This document shows positions 1 through 8,478 of a stretch of DNA of 64,000 bases, piece after piece. Both the position numbers and the translations under genes were made by a program. The stretch's first letter is position 1, and each line of letters opens with the position of its first letter. The notes under the pieces were generated by a model. It was not told the origin of the DNA. It made no database searches and saw nothing but the letters and a program-made list of their open reading frames with translations. This DNA is from Ideonella paludis (GTDB lineage Bacteria; Pseudomonadota; Gammaproteobacteria; Burkholderiales; Burkholderiaceae_C): the NCBI RefSeq assembly GCF_018069865.1, contig NZ_JAGQDG010000001.1, positions 248,001 through 312,000 on the forward strand. Direction: 5' to 3'.

Positions 1-2
1 TT

Positions 3-191
3 TACTGCCAACTGGTGCGCGCCATGCAAGACGAGATCGACGCCCTGGAGCGCAAGCTGCTGCAGGTCATCCACGGCTCGGCGGCGCGGGCGCAGGCCCA
101 GACAGTCGCGGCGCAACAGCCGCGCCAAGCCCCGGACGAAGACTCGGCCATGACCCGGCCCATGGTCGGCGGCGATTTCGGCCCTTACTGA
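3..191 (+). CDS. C-terminal end of an unidentified protein (5' partial)
   Basis: An open frame enters from the left edge and stops at TGA 189-191, giving 62 residues. The first half is a charged, helix-like stretch (MQDEIDALERKLLQVI) that could be a short coiled coil; the rest is rich in Ala, Gln and Pro and ends GGDFGPY. No family can be recognised from this fragment. It converges on the metH half gene with a 34-base gap. The reading frame is supported only by its GC-rich codon pattern and clean stop. Confidence 0.55.
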   Translation, partial: YCQLVRAMQDEIDALERKLLQVIHGSAARAQAQTVAAQQPRQAPDEDSAMTRPMVGGDFGPY

Positions 192-225
192 CGCGCCCGC
201 CTGCGAGTGCGTCTGCCCGGCAGGC

Positions 226-1281
226 TTAAGCGGCCAAGCTGCTGAACAGCGGGTCGTGGCGGCTGCGCGGCCGGTAGGTCTTGACGCTGGCCGCGATGGC
301 GGCGATGTGATCCGGCGTGGTGCCGCAGCAGCCGCCCACAATGTTCAAGAAACCCGACTTGGCAAACTCGCCCATCAGCCGGCCCGTCACCTCCGGCGTC
401 TCGTCAAAGCCGGTGTCACTCATGGGGTTGGGCAGGCCCGCATTGGGGTAGCAGCTGATGAAGGTGTCGCCCGCGACGCGGCTCAGCTCCTCGATGTAGG
501 GCCGCATCACGGTGGCGCCCAGGGCGCAGTTCAGGCCCACAGCCAGCGGCCGGGCGTGGCGCACCGAGTGCCAGAACGCGGCCACGGTTTGGCCCGAAAG
601 AATGCGCCCAGACGCGTCGGTCACGGTGCCGGAGATGATGACGGGCAGACGCTCGCCCGTTTCTTCCATCAGCTCGTCCAGCGCAAAGATCGCGGCCTTG
701 GCATTGAGGGTGTCAAAAATGGTTTCGACCAAGAACACATCCACGCCGCCGTCCAGCAGGGCTTGGGCTTGCTCTTTGTAGGCGTCCTTGAGCTGGTCAA
801 AGCTGACATTGCGCGCGCCCGGGTCGTTGACCTCGGGGCTGATGCTGGCGGTGCGCGGCGTGGGGCCTAAGGCGCCCGCCACATAGCGCGGGTGATCCGG
901 CGTGCTGTAAGCATCCGCCGCCGCGCGGGCAATGCGGGCAGCGGCCAGGTTCATGTCGCGCACCAGGGGCGCCAGGTCGTAGTCGTCCTGGGCGATGGAG
1001 GTGGCGCCAAAGGTGTTGGTCTCGATCAGGTCGGCCCCAGCCGCCAGATACTGCTCGTGGATCTCGCGGATCACATCGGGCCGGGTCAGCACCAACAAAT
1101 CGTTGTTGCCCTTGAGGTCCTTGGGGTGGCTTTGCAAGGCCGCGTTGCGGAAGTCCGCCTCGCCCAGCTTGTAGCGCTGGATCATGGTGCCCATGGCGCC
1201 ATCAATGATGGCAATGCGGGACGCCAGAAGTGCGGGCAAGGCCGCTGCGCGGGTGTAGGGCGAGGTGGAGGTGTTCATCAC
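226..1281 (-). CDS. metH: Homocysteine S-methyltransferase half of cobalamin-dependent methionine synthase
   Basis: A 351-residue protein matching the N-terminal homocysteine-binding barrel of MetH, which moves the methyl group from methylcobalamin to zinc-bound homocysteine. It opens with [13 protein letters not shown] and has the zinc ligands expected of the family: Cys in GLNCALG and the Cys pair in GGCCGTT near the C-terminus. [10 protein letters not shown] is also typical of MetH. The folate, cobalamin and reactivation domains are absent, so it must work with a separate second polypeptide, as in many Burkholderiales. That partner is not downstream here, where an unrelated gene converges. 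Start at 1281; a second ATG follows at once. Confidence 0.9.
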   Translation of the reverse strand: MMNTSTSPYTRAAALPALLASRIAIIDGAMGTMIQRYKLGEADFRNAALQSHPKDLKGNNDLLVLTRPDVIREIHEQYLAAGADLIETNTFGATSIAQDDYDLAPLVRDMNLAAARIARAAADAYSTPDHPRYVAGALGPTPRTASISPEVNDPGARNVSFDQLKDAYKEQAQALLDGGVDVFLVETIFDTLNAKAAIFALDELMEETGERLPVIISGTVTDASGRILSGQTVAAFWHSVRHARPLAVGLNCALGATVMRPYIEELSRVAGDTFISCYPNAGLPNPMSDTGFDETPEVTGRLMGEFAKSGFLNIVGGCCGTTPDHIAAIAASVKTYRPRSRHDPLFSSLAA

Positions 1282-1324
1282 GAGATTGTAGAAAACTCGT
1301 CAAGCCCCCACGGGCGCGGCGTGC

Positions 1325-1579
1325 TCAGCCCTGGCCGCGCGCCAAACGCCCCACCACAAACAGCAGCGCCAGCGCGCCCAGCACCGAGGCGATCCAGCCC
1401 GCCGCTTGGCCCGGCGCATACCAGCCCATGGCCTGCCCGGCCGTGCTGGCCAAGAAGGACCCCGCCACGCCCAGCACACAGGTCAGGATCCAACCGATTT
1501 TCTGATCGCCCGGCATCAAGAGCCGAGCCACAGCACCCACGATCAAGCCCACAAACAAGGTGGCCAATGCGCTTCCCAT
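1325..1579 (-). CDS. GlsB/YeaQ/YmgE-family small membrane protein
   Basis: An 84-residue protein with three hydrophobic segments and the family pattern of an N-terminal helix ending in GAVARLLMPG, followed by GWILTCVLGVAGSFLA. These transglycosylase-associated proteins are small inner-membrane proteins often tied to stress; their biochemical role is not settled. The frame stays open to 1723, but I chose ATG 1579 because an AGAGGA ribosome site lies just upstream and the family begins at this point. It lies 43 bases upstream of the metH half gene on the same strand and may be cotranscribed with it. Confidence 0.8.
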   Translation of the reverse strand: MGSALATLFVGLIVGAVARLLMPGDQKIGWILTCVLGVAGSFLASTAGQAMGWYAPGQAAGWIASVLGALALLFVVGRLARGQG

Positions 1580-1729
1580 ACGACGTCCTCTGGTAATGAT
1601 GGTGTGAACAATGCGCGCACCGTACCCCAGAGGGTGCCGCAAGACGAGCGGCAAACGAGTCCTAGCGTGAGGCCTTGTCGCTGGGCGTGGGTTGCACCCC
1701 ACAGCCCGCGCCAAGCCCTTCACACCTGC

Positions 1730-2842
1730 TCAGCCCTCGTCCACCCGCACCGGCACCCGCTGCGCCAGCGCGCACATCAGCTCATAGCCGATGGTGCCGC
1801 CCGCACGGGCCACCTCGTCGATGGACAGCGCCGAGCCCTGGGGGCCTTGGCCCCACAGTGTCACCTCGCTGCCCAGGCGGGCGGCGGGCAGGTGGGTGAT
1901 GTCCACGGTGAGCATGTCCATGGACACGCGGCCCACGGTGCGAGTGCGCACACCGTCCACCAGCACCGGGGTGCCGGTGGGGCAGTGGCGCGGGTAGCCA
2001 TCGGCATAGCCGCAGGCCACCACGCCGATGCGCAGAGGCGCCTCGGCCACAAAGCTGGAGCCATAGCCCACGCTCTCGCCGGGCTGCACCTCTTGCACCG
2101 CGATCAGGCGCGAGCGCAGGGTCATGGCCGGCTTCAAGTCCCAGTGCGCGGCGTCGTGCTCGGGGAAGTCCGGCACGCCGCCGTAGCTCATGATGCCGGC
2201 GCGCACCCAGTCGGCCCGCACGCCTGCGTCGGCACAGTGGCGCAGCGTGGCGGCACTGTTGGCCAGGCTGCGCTCACCCGGCAGGTCGTGCGTAGCCTCA
2301 TGGAAGGCTGCCACTTGGTGGGCAATGCCGTTTTGGCCAAAGCGGTCAGCGTCGGCGTCAGAGAAGTGTGTCATCAGCGAGATCTCATCCACCTGCGGCA
2401 ACGCATTCAGCCGGGCCCAGGCGGCCCGGAAGGCCTGAGGCCGAAAGCCCAGGCGGTTCATGCCGGTGTTCATCTTCAAGAACACACGATGCGGCACATG
2501 GGTTTTGTGGGCGGCCAGCCAGTCGATTTGCTCGGTGCAGTGCACGGCATGCCACAGGCCTAGGCGCGAACACAGCTCCAGGTCGCGCGGCTCAAACACC
2601 CCTTCGAGCAGCAGAATGGGGCCGCGCCAGTCCAGGTCGCGCAGGCGCTGGGCCTCGGCCAAGTCCAAGAGGGCAAAGCCGTCCGCGCCCCGCAAGCCTT
2701 CAAACGCACGCTCGATGCCATGCCCGTAGGCATTGGCCTTGACCACGGCCCAGACTTTGGCGTCGGGCGCCAGCGCGCGGGCACGGCCGAGGTTATGGGC
2801 CAGAGCGTCGGGATGGATCAGGGCTTCGATAGGACGGGGCAT
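1730..2842 (-). CDS. alr: Alanine racemase
   Basis: A 370-residue PLP enzyme that interconverts L- and D-alanine for peptidoglycan. The PLP lysine is K35 in [10 protein letters not shown] and the second catalytic base is Y260 in VGYGSSF, at the start of the C-terminal beta domain. The length is normal for Alr. The family includes biosynthetic (alr) and catabolic (dadX) forms, which sequence alone cannot separate here; no D-amino-acid dehydrogenase neighbour argues for dadX, so alr is preferred. It lies upstream of the GlsB-like gene on the same strand and is divergent from the DedA gene. Confidence 0.93.
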   Translation of the reverse strand: MPRPIEALIHPDALAHNLGRARALAPDAKVWAVVKANAYGHGIERAFEGLRGADGFALLDLAEAQRLRDLDWRGPILLLEGVFEPRDLELCSRLGLWHAVHCTEQIDWLAAHKTHVPHRVFLKMNTGMNRLGFRPQAFRAAWARLNALPQVDEISLMTHFSDADADRFGQNGIAHQVAAFHEATHDLPGERSLANSAATLRHCADAGVRADWVRAGIMSYGGVPDFPEHDAAHWDLKPAMTLRSRLIAVQEVQPGESVGYGSSFVAEAPLRIGVVACGYADGYPRHCPTGTPVLVDGVRTRTVGRVSMDMLTVDITHLPAARLGSEVTLWGQGPQGSALSIDEVARAGGTIGYELMCALAQRVPVRVDEG

Positions 2843-3021
2843 GGCAGCACGGGCGCAAAACAGGGCAAGCGAGTCAGTGTGCCAGAGGCCCTGCCGAACA
2901 ATTCACTAAGCCTAGGTCAAGGCGGGTTGCGCCGATGCTGCTATAAAGGCGGGCCGCGATGGATCGTGGCGCCCCGTGGCCGCCCAACGCGGCCCCCAGC
3001 AGGCCCTGTTCACAGAGATTC

Positions 3022-3639
3022 ATGGAAGTATTCAACGTCCTGCTCCCCATCTTCACCGAGTACGGCTACTTGGCGGTGTTCACCATGCTGCTGGTCTGTG
3101 GCTTTGGTGTCCCGGTGCCTGAAGACGTGACCCTGGTGACGGGCGGGGTGATTGCCGGCTTGGGCTATGCCGACGTCCACACCATGTTTGCCGTGGGCAT
3201 GGCCGGGGTGATGATCGGCGATGGCTTGGTATTTTTGGTCGGCCGCTATCAGGGCGAGCGCGTGATGCGCTGGGGCTGGGTCCGGCGTCTGATCACCCCC
3301 GAGCGCTTCGAGGCCGCCCAGGGCGCTTTTGAAAAGTACGGCCGCTGGGTGATGTTTGTGGCCCGCTTTCTGCCGGGCTTGCGCACCCCGGTGTTCTTCA
3401 CCGCCGGCATGACACGCCGGGTCAGCTTTGGTACCTGGTTCTTGATGGACGGCGTGGCCGCCCTGATCAGCGTGCCGATCTGGGTCTACCTGGGCTATTT
3501 TGGGGCCCGCAATTTCGATTGGATGTTCGCCATCCTGCACCGCTTCCAGTACGGCATTTTTGCGCTGCTGGGCATTGGTGCGGTGGTGCTGGGTGTGATG
3601 TGGTGGCGCAAGCGCCGCGCCGCCCGCGGCCAAGCCTGA
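3022..3639 (+). CDS. DedA-family inner-membrane protein
   Basis: A 205-residue polytopic membrane protein. It has the DedA signatures: the re-entrant segment FGVPVPEDVTLVTGG (Glu/Asp pair) and ARFLPGLRTPVFFTAG, whose arginines are conserved. DedA proteins are thought to act as proton-dependent lipid scramblases or transporters needed for membrane homeostasis; the substrate here is unknown. The frame is open from 2959, but ATG 3022 starts at the first hydrophobic segment. A DMT transporter gene follows after 26 bases, so the two are probably cotranscribed. Confidence 0.87.
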   Translation: MEVFNVLLPIFTEYGYLAVFTMLLVCGFGVPVPEDVTLVTGGVIAGLGYADVHTMFAVGMAGVMIGDGLVFLVGRYQGERVMRWGWVRRLITPERFEAAQGAFEKYGRWVMFVARFLPGLRTPVFFTAGMTRRVSFGTWFLMDGVAALISVPIWVYLGYFGARNFDWMFAILHRFQYGIFALLGIGAVVLGVMWWRKRRAARGQA

Positions 3640-3665
3640 ACGGGCCCTGGCCCGTCTGACCCATC

Positions 3666-4532
3666 GTGAATCGCCCTGCGCGCCTGCCTCTGCCCGCCGT
3701 CGGCGCATTGTTGATCAATGCCATGGTCTGGGGCCTGGCGTGGTGGCCCATGCGCCAACTGGAGGCTGCTGGCCTGCACCCCTTGATGGCCACCGCCGCC
3801 ATCTTCACCCTGGCGGTGGGCGTGCTGACGGTTTGGCGCCCCGCCGCCTGGCAAGAGGTGCTGACCCACCCCAGCTTGTGGATCATTGTGCTGGCCGCCG
3901 GCACCACCAATGCTAGCTTCAACTGGGGCGTAACCCAGGGCGATGTGGTGCGCGTGGTGCTGCTGTTTTATCTGATGCCGCTGTGGGCTGTGCTGCTGGC
4001 GCGCCTGCTGCTCAAAGAGCGCATCACACCCATGGCCATGGCTCGTGTGGCGCTGGCCTTGGGCGGCGCGCTGATGGTGCTGTGGCCGCGCCAAGGCGGC
4101 CTCTCGCTGACCCTGCACCCGACCGACTTGCTGGGCCTGCTGGGCGGCCTGAGCTTTGCGCTGAACAACATCATGCTGCGGCGCGAATCCGCCCGCAGCG
4201 AGGCAGCACGAGGCTTGGCCATGTTTGCGGGCGGTGCCATTGTCTCGGGCGTGCTGGCTCTGAGCTTGGGCTATGCAGGCTTGCCGCCGCCGGCCGCGCC
4301 GTGGATCGCTTGGGTGCTGGGCTTGGTGGTGGTGATGTTGGCCGGCAACCTGGCGCTGCAGTACGGTGCTTCGCGCCTGCCCGCCCAAGCCACCTCCATC
4401 ATCATGCTGACCGAGATCCTCTGGGCCACCGGCTCCGCCCTGGCCCTGGGCGCTGGTCAGATGGACGCGCAACTGGCGCTGGGGGGTGCGCTGATCATCG
4501 CCAGTGCGGCGCTGGCAGCGTTGCGCCCTTGA
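3666..4532 (+). CDS. EamA/DMT-family transporter
   Basis: A 288-residue inner-membrane protein with about ten hydrophobic segments arranged as two EamA repeats. Typical family stretches are the first helix VGALLINAMVWGLAW and the end of repeat one, LLFYLMPLWAVLLARLLLKERI, which matches the 'Y..P...LL....L.E' pattern. Members export amino acids, metabolites or drugs; the substrate cannot be deduced. The start is GTG 3666, the only sensible start before the first helix. It follows the DedA gene closely. Confidence 0.85.
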   Translation: MNRPARLPLPAVGALLINAMVWGLAWWPMRQLEAAGLHPLMATAAIFTLAVGVLTVWRPAAWQEVLTHPSLWIIVLAAGTTNASFNWGVTQGDVVRVVLLFYLMPLWAVLLARLLLKERITPMAMARVALALGGALMVLWPRQGGLSLTLHPTDLLGLLGGLSFALNNIMLRRESARSEAARGLAMFAGGAIVSGVLALSLGYAGLPPPAAPWIAWVLGLVVVMLAGNLALQYGASRLPAQATSIIMLTEILWATGSALALGAGQMDAQLALGGALIIASAALAALRP

Positions 4533-4686
4533 GCGTGCGAGCCCCCATCCCCCCTGAAGGGCGCCCCTGGGTGCAAGCCCTGAGCCCATCCCGGGTTTAG
4601 GGGCCGCAGCTCAGCGGCGCGCACGGTGCGGGACTAGCATCACAGCCCCACACGCCAGAGAGGCCCCAACAGGCCCATCGCTCACC

Positions 4687-5172
4687 ATGCCTACGATCTA
4701 CGACTTCGACGCTCAATCCATCACCGGCCAGCCGGTGAAGCTGGCCGACTACCAGGGCCAGGTGCTGCTCATCGTCAACACCGCCAGCCAATGCGGCTTC
4801 ACGCCACAGTTCAAGGGCCTACAAGCCTTGCACGAGCAATACGGCGGCAAAGGCCTGACCGTGTTGGGCTTCCCGAGCAATGAGTTTGGTGGCCAGGACC
4901 CCGGCGCCAATGAAGAGATCGCCTCGTTTTGCGAGATGAACTATGGCGTCAGCTTCCCCATGATGGCCAAGATCGAGGTCAACGGCAAAGCCGCCCACCC
5001 GCTCTACCAATGGCTCAAGGCCGAGAAGCCGGGCCTGCTGGGCATTGAGGCCATCAAGTGGAACTTCACCAAGTTCTTGGTGGGCAAAGACGGGCGCGTG
5101 CTGAAGCGCTATGCGCCGCAGGACGCGCCTGAGAAGATGGCCGCCGACATTGAGGCGGCGCTCAAGGGCTGA
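4687..5172 (+). CDS. gpx: Glutathione/thioredoxin peroxidase (GPx family)
   Basis: A 161-residue thioredoxin-fold peroxidase that reduces hydrogen peroxide and organic hydroperoxides. Catalytic residues are visible: peroxidatic C36 in ASQCGFT, Q70 in FGGQDPG, and W125-N126 in KWNFTKFL. It uses Cys, not selenocysteine, and bacterial enzymes of this length usually take electrons from thioredoxin or glutathione. No signal peptide is seen, so it should be cytoplasmic. It appears to be a single-gene unit ending at a hairpin shared with the convergent gene downstream. Confidence 0.92.
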   Translation: MPTIYDFDAQSITGQPVKLADYQGQVLLIVNTASQCGFTPQFKGLQALHEQYGGKGLTVLGFPSNEFGGQDPGANEEIASFCEMNYGVSFPMMAKIEVNGKAAHPLYQWLKAEKPGLLGIEAIKWNFTKFLVGKDGRVLKRYAPQDAPEKMAADIEAALKG

Positions 5173-5177
5173 CCGCT

Positions 5178-5197
5178 GGCCCTGCATGCACAGGGCC
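5178..5197. terminator. Hairpin between convergent genes
   Basis: A perfect 7-bp stem (GGCCCTG / CAGGGCC) with a 6-base loop lies between the stops of the peroxidase gene and the convergent secreted-protein gene. There is no T-run on either side, so it is at best a weak or Rho-assisted terminator. Confidence 0.45.
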
Positions 5198-5214
5198 CGG
5201 GGATTCACCCACGC

Positions 5215-6510
5215 TCAGAGCGGACTCCTTCGCCCCAGGCGCTCACGTTGCGCCTGAACCAGCTCTTGCGGGCCCTTCACCATGCCACCTGCCGAGCGCT
5301 GCGTGGCCGCAGGGGGATCGCCACGGTCCAGCTGCGGATGCACCCGTTTAAAGGTCACATAAGGGCCTGGGCTGCCGTCGGGATAAACGGAGCTATCGTC
5401 CTCCAAGACCCAACGCACATCGCCCACCTTGTTGACGGATTGCCAGGTTCTGTAGCGCTTATAGGCCCCGCTCGATACACGAATGTCTTGCACGACCTTG
5501 CCGTCTTGCAAGCTCCAACGGTTCAAGGGTGACCCTATGAACTCGCCCGTGGCGCGATCCAGGTTCCCTCGCTCACCGCTGCCGTCTGCGCGCAAGCGTG
5601 TGAAGAACCCATAGCCCGGATCATCCACCGTAAAGCCCGCTTCCCAGTTGCGCGCGGCAACGTCTACGCTGCCAAACTTGGACGACGGCTTCGCCGACGT
5701 CATCAAGGCTTTTTGCACCCACTGCTTCTTGCCATTCACGACATCGGCCATCAGCCACACTTGGCCGCCTTGCGCATCCGTCTGCAGACGCGTGTACGCC
5801 CGCTGCCCACTGGGCAGATCCAAGACCCACCAGCCCTGTGCATCCACACGGTAGCTGAAGGTCTGGCTTGCATCAGCAAACTGCAGGCCTCGGCCCTTCG
5901 TCAGCGTGGCAATGTCCGCAGGGGACATGTAGGCCGCGTTGCCGTCTGAAATGGCGCCAGACTTCATGCCGGCAATGCGGGCACCGACCTTCAAATCCGC
6001 CTGGCCTTGGCGGAGGCTCATCAGCACATGGTTGTAGCCATAAGTGTCGGCATCGTCCACCGTGCTCGACCAAACCACCAGCCCTTTGTCGCAGCCGGTC
6101 TCCACCACCTCTTGAGCATCCGCCGTGATGAGCGACTTGCCCATGTCCGCTGAGCCTTCTGACTGCTTGAAGCGAATGCGGGTGGATGTGTATGAGGTCT
6201 GCACGAACTGACTGCAACTGTCGTAGTAAGTGCTGTAGTTCGGAATGACTTTGGCTTGGTCGTAGGTGATGGTTCGCCCTTTGTCGTCGGCCACATAGCG
6301 GCCAAGGTGCCGCCCCACGGTCGACAGCACAAGGGCTCGACCAGGAGCCACATCCCAAGTCACCAGATTGGCCCCTATGCGTCCCCACTCGGCGGGATAG
6401 TAGGCCATGTCTTGCCCAGCGGCAGCCCAGGCCTGCGGAGCCATCACGGTCAGGCTACACACCGCACCGACCATACCGACCAAAACGCCCGCCCTCATCT
6501 TTGCTTTCAT
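5215..6510 (-). CDS. Secreted protein of unknown function
   Basis: A 431-residue protein with an N-terminal signal peptide (basic MKAKMRAG, hydrophobic core, cleavage probably after AWA). The mature part is rich in aromatic residues and short beta-prone stretches such as YYPAEWGRIGANLVTWDV and WVLEDDSSVYPDGSPGPYV, with few cysteines (YDSCSQF, ETGCDKG), and ends in a basic, disordered-looking tail. I recognise no domain. It is monocistronic between the peroxidase and a divergent thioesterase. Periplasmic or outer-membrane location is inferred from the signal peptide alone. Confidence 0.75.
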   Translation of the reverse strand: MKAKMRAGVLVGMVGAVCSLTVMAPQAWAAAGQDMAYYPAEWGRIGANLVTWDVAPGRALVLSTVGRHLGRYVADDKGRTITYDQAKVIPNYSTYYDSCSQFVQTSYTSTRIRFKQSEGSADMGKSLITADAQEVVETGCDKGLVVWSSTVDDADTYGYNHVLMSLRQGQADLKVGARIAGMKSGAISDGNAAYMSPADIATLTKGRGLQFADASQTFSYRVDAQGWWVLDLPSGQRAYTRLQTDAQGGQVWLMADVVNGKKQWVQKALMTSAKPSSKFGSVDVAARNWEAGFTVDDPGYGFFTRLRADGSGERGNLDRATGEFIGSPLNRWSLQDGKVVQDIRVSSGAYKRYRTWQSVNKVGDVRWVLEDDSSVYPDGSPGPYVTFKRVHPQLDRGDPPAATQRSAGGMVKGPQELVQAQRERLGRRSPL

Positions 6511-6637
6511 CGCAATCCTCCACGTGTTTGATGGACGAAGCGGATGCTAGAGAGGACGCCACTCCACTTCTTCCACACTTGTGGGGAAGCGCCGCCACCC
6601 ATGCCGCTCCGCACGCGCTTGACGCTATGCTGCGCCC

Positions 6638-7090
6638 ATGACTTGGGACCACCCTCACCCCTTCACCCTCGCCGTCACACCCGGCCCGGCCGACATCGAC
6701 GGCCTGGGCCACACCAACAACGCGGTCTACGTGCAATGGTGCGAACGCATCGGCTGGGCGCACTCCGAAGCGCTGGGCCTGAGCCTGGCCGACTACCACC
6801 GCCTAGACCGCGCCATGGCCATCCAGCGTGGCGAGTACGACTACCTGCTGCCCACCTTTGCAGGCGACACCCTGACCCTGGCCACTTGGCTCCTACCCGG
6901 CGACGGCAAGCTGCGCATGGAGCGCCACTTTCAACTGCTACGTCAAAACCCCGGCGACAGCAGCCCCACCACTGTGCTGCGCGGCCGCTGGCAATTGGTG
7001 TGCATCGCCATCAGCAGCGGCGCGCCCAAGCGCATGCCGCCGGAGTTTGTGCAGGCATATTTGCCGGCGTGTGTCACGTTGGGGTGTTGA
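6638..7090 (+). CDS. Hotdog-fold acyl-CoA thioesterase
   Basis: A 150-residue 4HBT-type hotdog protein. The signature ADIDGLGHTNNAVYVQWCERI matches the 'D.D..GH.NN..Y....E' motif of 4-hydroxybenzoyl-CoA thioesterase-like enzymes, where the Asp/Asn region binds and hydrolyses acyl-CoA thioesters. The acyl substrate is unknown. Its 3' end carries an overlapping remnant of a convergent VOC gene, and the same junction is found again at 8371-8478. Confidence 0.85.
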   Translation: MTWDHPHPFTLAVTPGPADIDGLGHTNNAVYVQWCERIGWAHSEALGLSLADYHRLDRAMAIQRGEYDYLLPTFAGDTLTLATWLLPGDGKLRMERHFQLLRQNPGDSSPTTVLRGRWQLVCIAISSGAPKRMPPEFVQAYLPACVTLGC

Positions 7091-7138
7091 TCACGACCTC
7101 AATGGCGTGACCATCAGGGTCGATCAAGACGGCGGCGA
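7031..7138 (+). repeat. Direct repeat copy A (thioesterase/VOC gene junction)
   Basis: A 108-base stretch that matches 8371-8478 in the same orientation with about ten mismatches, counted by eye. It spans the real 3' end of the thioesterase gene and a leftover 3' end of a VOC gene on the other strand. Confidence 0.9.
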
Positions 7139-7139
7139 A
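7074..7139 (-). pseudogene. Remnant of the C-terminal end of a VOC (glyoxalase-fold) gene
   Basis: Read on the minus strand this gives 21 residues, FAAVLIDPDGHAIEVVINTPT, and a stop. It differs at only three positions from the end of the intact VOC gene at 8414-8791 (FAAFLIDPD...VVINAPA). No upstream VOC coding sequence is attached, so it is a truncated copy left by the rearrangement that placed the GNAT-DUF4272 gene here. Confidence 0.85.
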
Positions 7140-7231
7140 CCCGGGCAGCAGTTAAGGGTGGATGAACCTAAGGATGCGCTGGCTTTGGTTACGCTATGCC
7201 ACCCTTCCCCTCAAAGCAGGAGACTGCCGCA

Positions 7232-8317
7232 GTGACGCAAGCTCACTCGTTAACGTGGCGCCCCGCCAAGGCCTCTGATGGCCCGCTGGCCTACCGCATT
7301 GAAGAAGATGCCATGCGGCCCTACGCCGAGGCCACCTGGGGTTGCTGGTTACCCGCCGCCGACCCGGACGGCTTCATCGCGCAGTTCGATCCTCAGCATC
7401 ACTTCATCGTTGAGCTCAACGGTGCCCCCATTGGTGTCATTGCCGTGAAAGAGCAGGACGATGCCGTGCTGCTCGAAAAGCTCTACCTGGGCCATGAACA
7501 TCGCAACGTCGGTGTTGGCGCGGCATTGCTGGCTGACGTGGTGGCTACCGCACAAGCCATTGGAAAACCCGTTCGGCTTCGGGCCTTGGCTGTCAATGTG
7601 CGCGCCCAAGCCTTTTACCTGCGCCATGGCTTTGAGGTCACGCATCAAGATGCGCAGCGAGTCCACTTTGTCAAGTGGCCCCGAGATCCCGCTTCAGCTC
7701 ACCCGCTCGCGCCCTCCTATCTCAATAGGAGTTCCGAGATGGACGGCCAAGACTTCGACGATCCGCCGGAAGACAGTGTGAGAGATGCCCAAACCATTGC
7801 GAGGCGCGCCTTGGTGCTGATGTGTGTGGTCGCCATCGCACTCGGTGACGACAAGCAGAAGTTAGTGGCATGGCTGAGGAGTTCGGGCCTATGGGTCGAG
7901 CTCTCGCCCAACGAGTTGGACTTCATCACAGCCGATGAGCCCAATGAGCGCCAAGTCATCAATGCTTCTTGGAGAAGTGAAGCCCTGCTGCTTCTGCTGT
8001 GGTCACTGGACTTGGTGCCCAAAATTCCTGCCGCAACGGAAGTTTGCGATCCTGCTGCATTCAAGGCGCTCCTTCCGCCCTGGGTTCAGGAATCTGCAAC
8101 GCAGTTCATTGAAGGTGCGCGCCGACGATCAGACGAGTCACTGTGGGAAATGTCAAACGAGCTACTCGACCTGCACTGGACTGCACGCGACGCACGCATC
8201 AATGATCGAGATTGCCCGAACGTGAACATCGGCATCATTCAGGAGCGGCACCACGGAATCAATTGGATCATCGGATACGGTGGGGCGCCGTGGGACGAAG
8301 TAGCGACGGACACCTGA
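7232..8317 (+). CDS. GNAT acetyltransferase fused in frame to DUF4272 protein
   Basis: One frame encodes two units. The first is a GNAT N-acetyltransferase with the acetyl-CoA loop HRNVGVGAALL and the usual C-terminal end FYLRHGFEVTHQDAQRVHF. The second is a DUF4272 protein: RRALVLMCVVAIALG, NASWRSEALLLLLWSLDL, LHWTARDARIND, ERHHGINW. I start at GTG 7232, which has AGGAG (7218-7222) nine bases upstream; the frame also opens at ATG 7196. A second good ribosome site, AGGAG 7727-7731, precedes an in-frame ATG at 7739 exactly where DUF4272 begins. The pair may therefore be two genes joined by loss of a stop codon, and DUF4272 may also be made alone. Functions beyond acetyl transfer are unknown. 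Confidence 0.8.
   Translation: MTQAHSLTWRPAKASDGPLAYRIEEDAMRPYAEATWGCWLPAADPDGFIAQFDPQHHFIVELNGAPIGVIAVKEQDDAVLLEKLYLGHEHRNVGVGAALLADVVATAQAIGKPVRLRALAVNVRAQAFYLRHGFEVTHQDAQRVHFVKWPRDPASAHPLAPSYLNRSSEMDGQDFDDPPEDSVRDAQTIARRALVLMCVVAIALGDDKQKLVAWLRSSGLWVELSPNELDFITADEPNERQVINASWRSEALLLLLWSLDLVPKIPAATEVCDPAAFKALLPPWVQESATQFIEGARRRSDESLWEMSNELLDLHWTARDARINDRDCPNVNIGIIQERHHGINWIIGYGGAPWDEVATDT
7727..7741 (+). promoter_or_regulatory. Internal ribosome-binding site and ATG for the DUF4272 part
   Basis: AGGAG at 7727-7731 is followed after 7 bases by ATG 7739, in frame with the upstream GNAT reading frame. Strength and spacing match an ordinary translation start, which suggests DUF4272 was, or still is, a separate product. 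Confidence 0.65.
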
Positions 8318-8370
8318 TATTGTTCGCCCGTGCCCCAAGGGACGCGTCTCATGGGCAACCGCACGCCTTG

Positions 8371-8430
8371 CGCATGGCACCAGAGATTGTGCAGGCCTAT
8401 TTGCCGGCGTGTGTCACGCAGGGGCGTTGA
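8371..8430 (+). pseudogene. Remnant of the C-terminal end of a thioesterase gene
   Basis: Read on the plus strand this gives RMAPEIVQAYLPACVTQGR and a stop, against RMPPEFVQAYLPACVTLGC at the end of the intact thioesterase. Weak similarity continues a few codons further upstream. The rest of the gene is missing. The differences suggest a diverged homologue, not a fresh duplicate. Confidence 0.85.
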
Positions 8431-8478
8431 TCACGACCTCAATGGCGTGACCATCGGGGTCGATCAAGAAGGCGGCGA
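8371..8478 (+). repeat. Direct repeat copy B (thioesterase/VOC gene junction)
   Basis: Second copy of the 108-base junction at 7031-7138. Here the VOC 3' end belongs to the intact gene and the thioesterase end is the leftover. Confidence 0.9.

Noticed and set aside
1282-1324. Possible cobalamin or SAH riboswitch upstream of the metH half gene
   Set aside because: Only 43 bases separate it from the next gene, too short for either riboswitch, and no matching sequence is seen further upstream.
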